Assembly (NCBI GenBank): GCA_023254555.1
Contig: JALRLI010000050.1
Location: 1-7,166, forward strand
DNA length: 7,166 nucleotides
From: Microbacteriaceae bacterium
GTDB lineage: Bacteria > Actinomycetota > Actinomycetes > Actinomycetales > Microbacteriaceae
Reading direction: 5' to 3'
Every line of letters starts with the position of its first letter. The first letter of the stretch is position 1. The translations under genes and the position numbers were made by a program. Shown here piece by piece: positions 6,766 through 7,166 of the stretch. The notes under the pieces are model-generated. The model did not search any database. It was not told the DNA's origin and saw nothing but the letters and a program-made list of their open reading frames with translations.

Positions 6766-7166
6766 GTGGAAACCACTGAATCGGCAGAATCGGTCGAGTC
6801 GGCTGCGAGCGAATCTCAGCAGACCGAGAGCGCCGAGAATACCGACAGCACGGCGTTCAAGGTTTCACTGTCGAACTTCGAGGGTCCGTTCGACCTGCTG
6901 CTCAGCCTGCTGTCAAAACACGAGCTCGATATCACTGAGATTGCGCTGAGCGTGATCACTGATGAATTTATCTCGTATCTTGCGAACCTCGACGACGAAG
7001 CCGAGCTCGATCAGGCCTCAGAGTTTTTAGTGGTCGCTGCCACGCTGCTCGATCTCAAGGTTGCCAGCCATTTGCCGCAGGGCGAAGTGGTTGATGCCGA
7101 AGATATCGCCCTGCTCGAGGCGCGCGACCTGCTCTTCGCGAAGCTGCTGCAGTATCGCGCGTTCAA
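6766..7166 (+). CDS. scpA: Segregation and condensation protein A (N-terminal part)
   Basis: ScpA is the kleisin subunit that bridges the two SMC heads in the SMC-ScpAB complex, which compacts and segregates the chromosome. The GTG at 6766 opens a frame of 133 codons plus two bases that runs off the right edge. From residue 31 the sequence is typical of the ScpA N-terminal SMC-binding domain: FKVSLSNFEGPFDLLLSLL, then KHELDITEIALSVITDEFISYL, then EFLVVAATLLDLKVASHLP, then LLEARDLLFAKLLQYRAF. Before it lies a 30-residue tail made almost only of Glu, Ser, Ala, Thr and Gln, which is acidic and probably disordered. The gene starts 8 bp after the ParA-like stop. In Actinobacteria scpB normally follows, which would lie outside this window. 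Confidence 0.93.
   Translation, partial: METTESAESVESAASESQQTESAENTDSTAFKVSLSNFEGPFDLLLSLLSKHELDITEIALSVITDEFISYLANLDDEAELDQASEFLVVAATLLDLKVASHLPQGEVVDAEDIALLEARDLLFAKLLQYRAF
6778..6804 (+). repeat. Three imperfect 9-bp repeats in the scpA N-terminal tail
   Basis: The units GAATCGGCA, GAATCGGTC and GAGTCGGCT stand head to tail and encode Glu-Ser-Ala/Val three times. They keep the reading frame and lie in the low-complexity tail ahead of the conserved domain. Slippage is a likely origin. Confidence 0.55.

Overview
The window reads as a piece of chromosome from a high-G+C Gram-positive bacterium (Actinobacteria), and I infer something close to Microbacteriaceae. The gene order pyrG, NUDIX hydrolase, xerD, parA-like ATPase, scpA matches the order known in that phylum; in Mycobacterium tuberculosis it is pyrG/Rv1699, Rv1700, xerD/Rv1701 and, after a few inserted genes, Rv1708, scpA/Rv1709. 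Frequent GTG starts, a NUDIX box ending in EEADL and the ParA N-terminus with LGPTGRP point the same way. The assignment is by eye, without a database search.

Layout. Positions 1-1131 (minus strand) hold the first 377 codons of a secreted, Asp-box-containing beta-propeller-like protein whose C-terminus lies beyond the left edge. It is open over its whole visible length. Positions 1132-1253 are a 122-bp divergent intergenic region with a good leaderless promoter for the secreted gene, an 18-bp perfect palindrome over that gene's start, and a weaker promoter candidate facing right. From 1254 to the right edge everything is on the plus strand: an AI-2E-family membrane transporter (1254-2501), CTP synthase pyrG (2498-4210), an ADP-ribose-pyrophosphatase-like NUDIX hydrolase (4203-4862), tyrosine recombinase xerD (4921-5832), a ParA/Soj ATPase (5891-6757), and the first 133 codons of scpA (6766 to the edge). 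No gap exceeds 300 bases without a gene, and I see no tRNA, rRNA, CRISPR array or insertion sequence.

How the genes fit together. The transporter and pyrG overlap by 4 bp, pyrG and the NUDIX gene by 8 bp, and parA and scpA are 8 bp apart, so most of the right side is probably co-transcribed and partly translationally coupled. XerD (dimer resolution), ParA-like ATPase and ScpA (SMC-condensin kleisin) form a chromosome segregation block. PyrG makes CTP, and the NUDIX protein probably hydrolyses ADP-ribose or a similar nucleoside diphosphate derivative.

The core genes look ordinary and intact. The parts worth a second look are the secreted propeller with its leaderless promoter and palindrome, the replacement of the usual genes left of pyrG, a 15-bp tandem duplication at the NUDIX stop codon, and an orphan ParA with no ParB in view. 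I found no convincing new multi-gene system.
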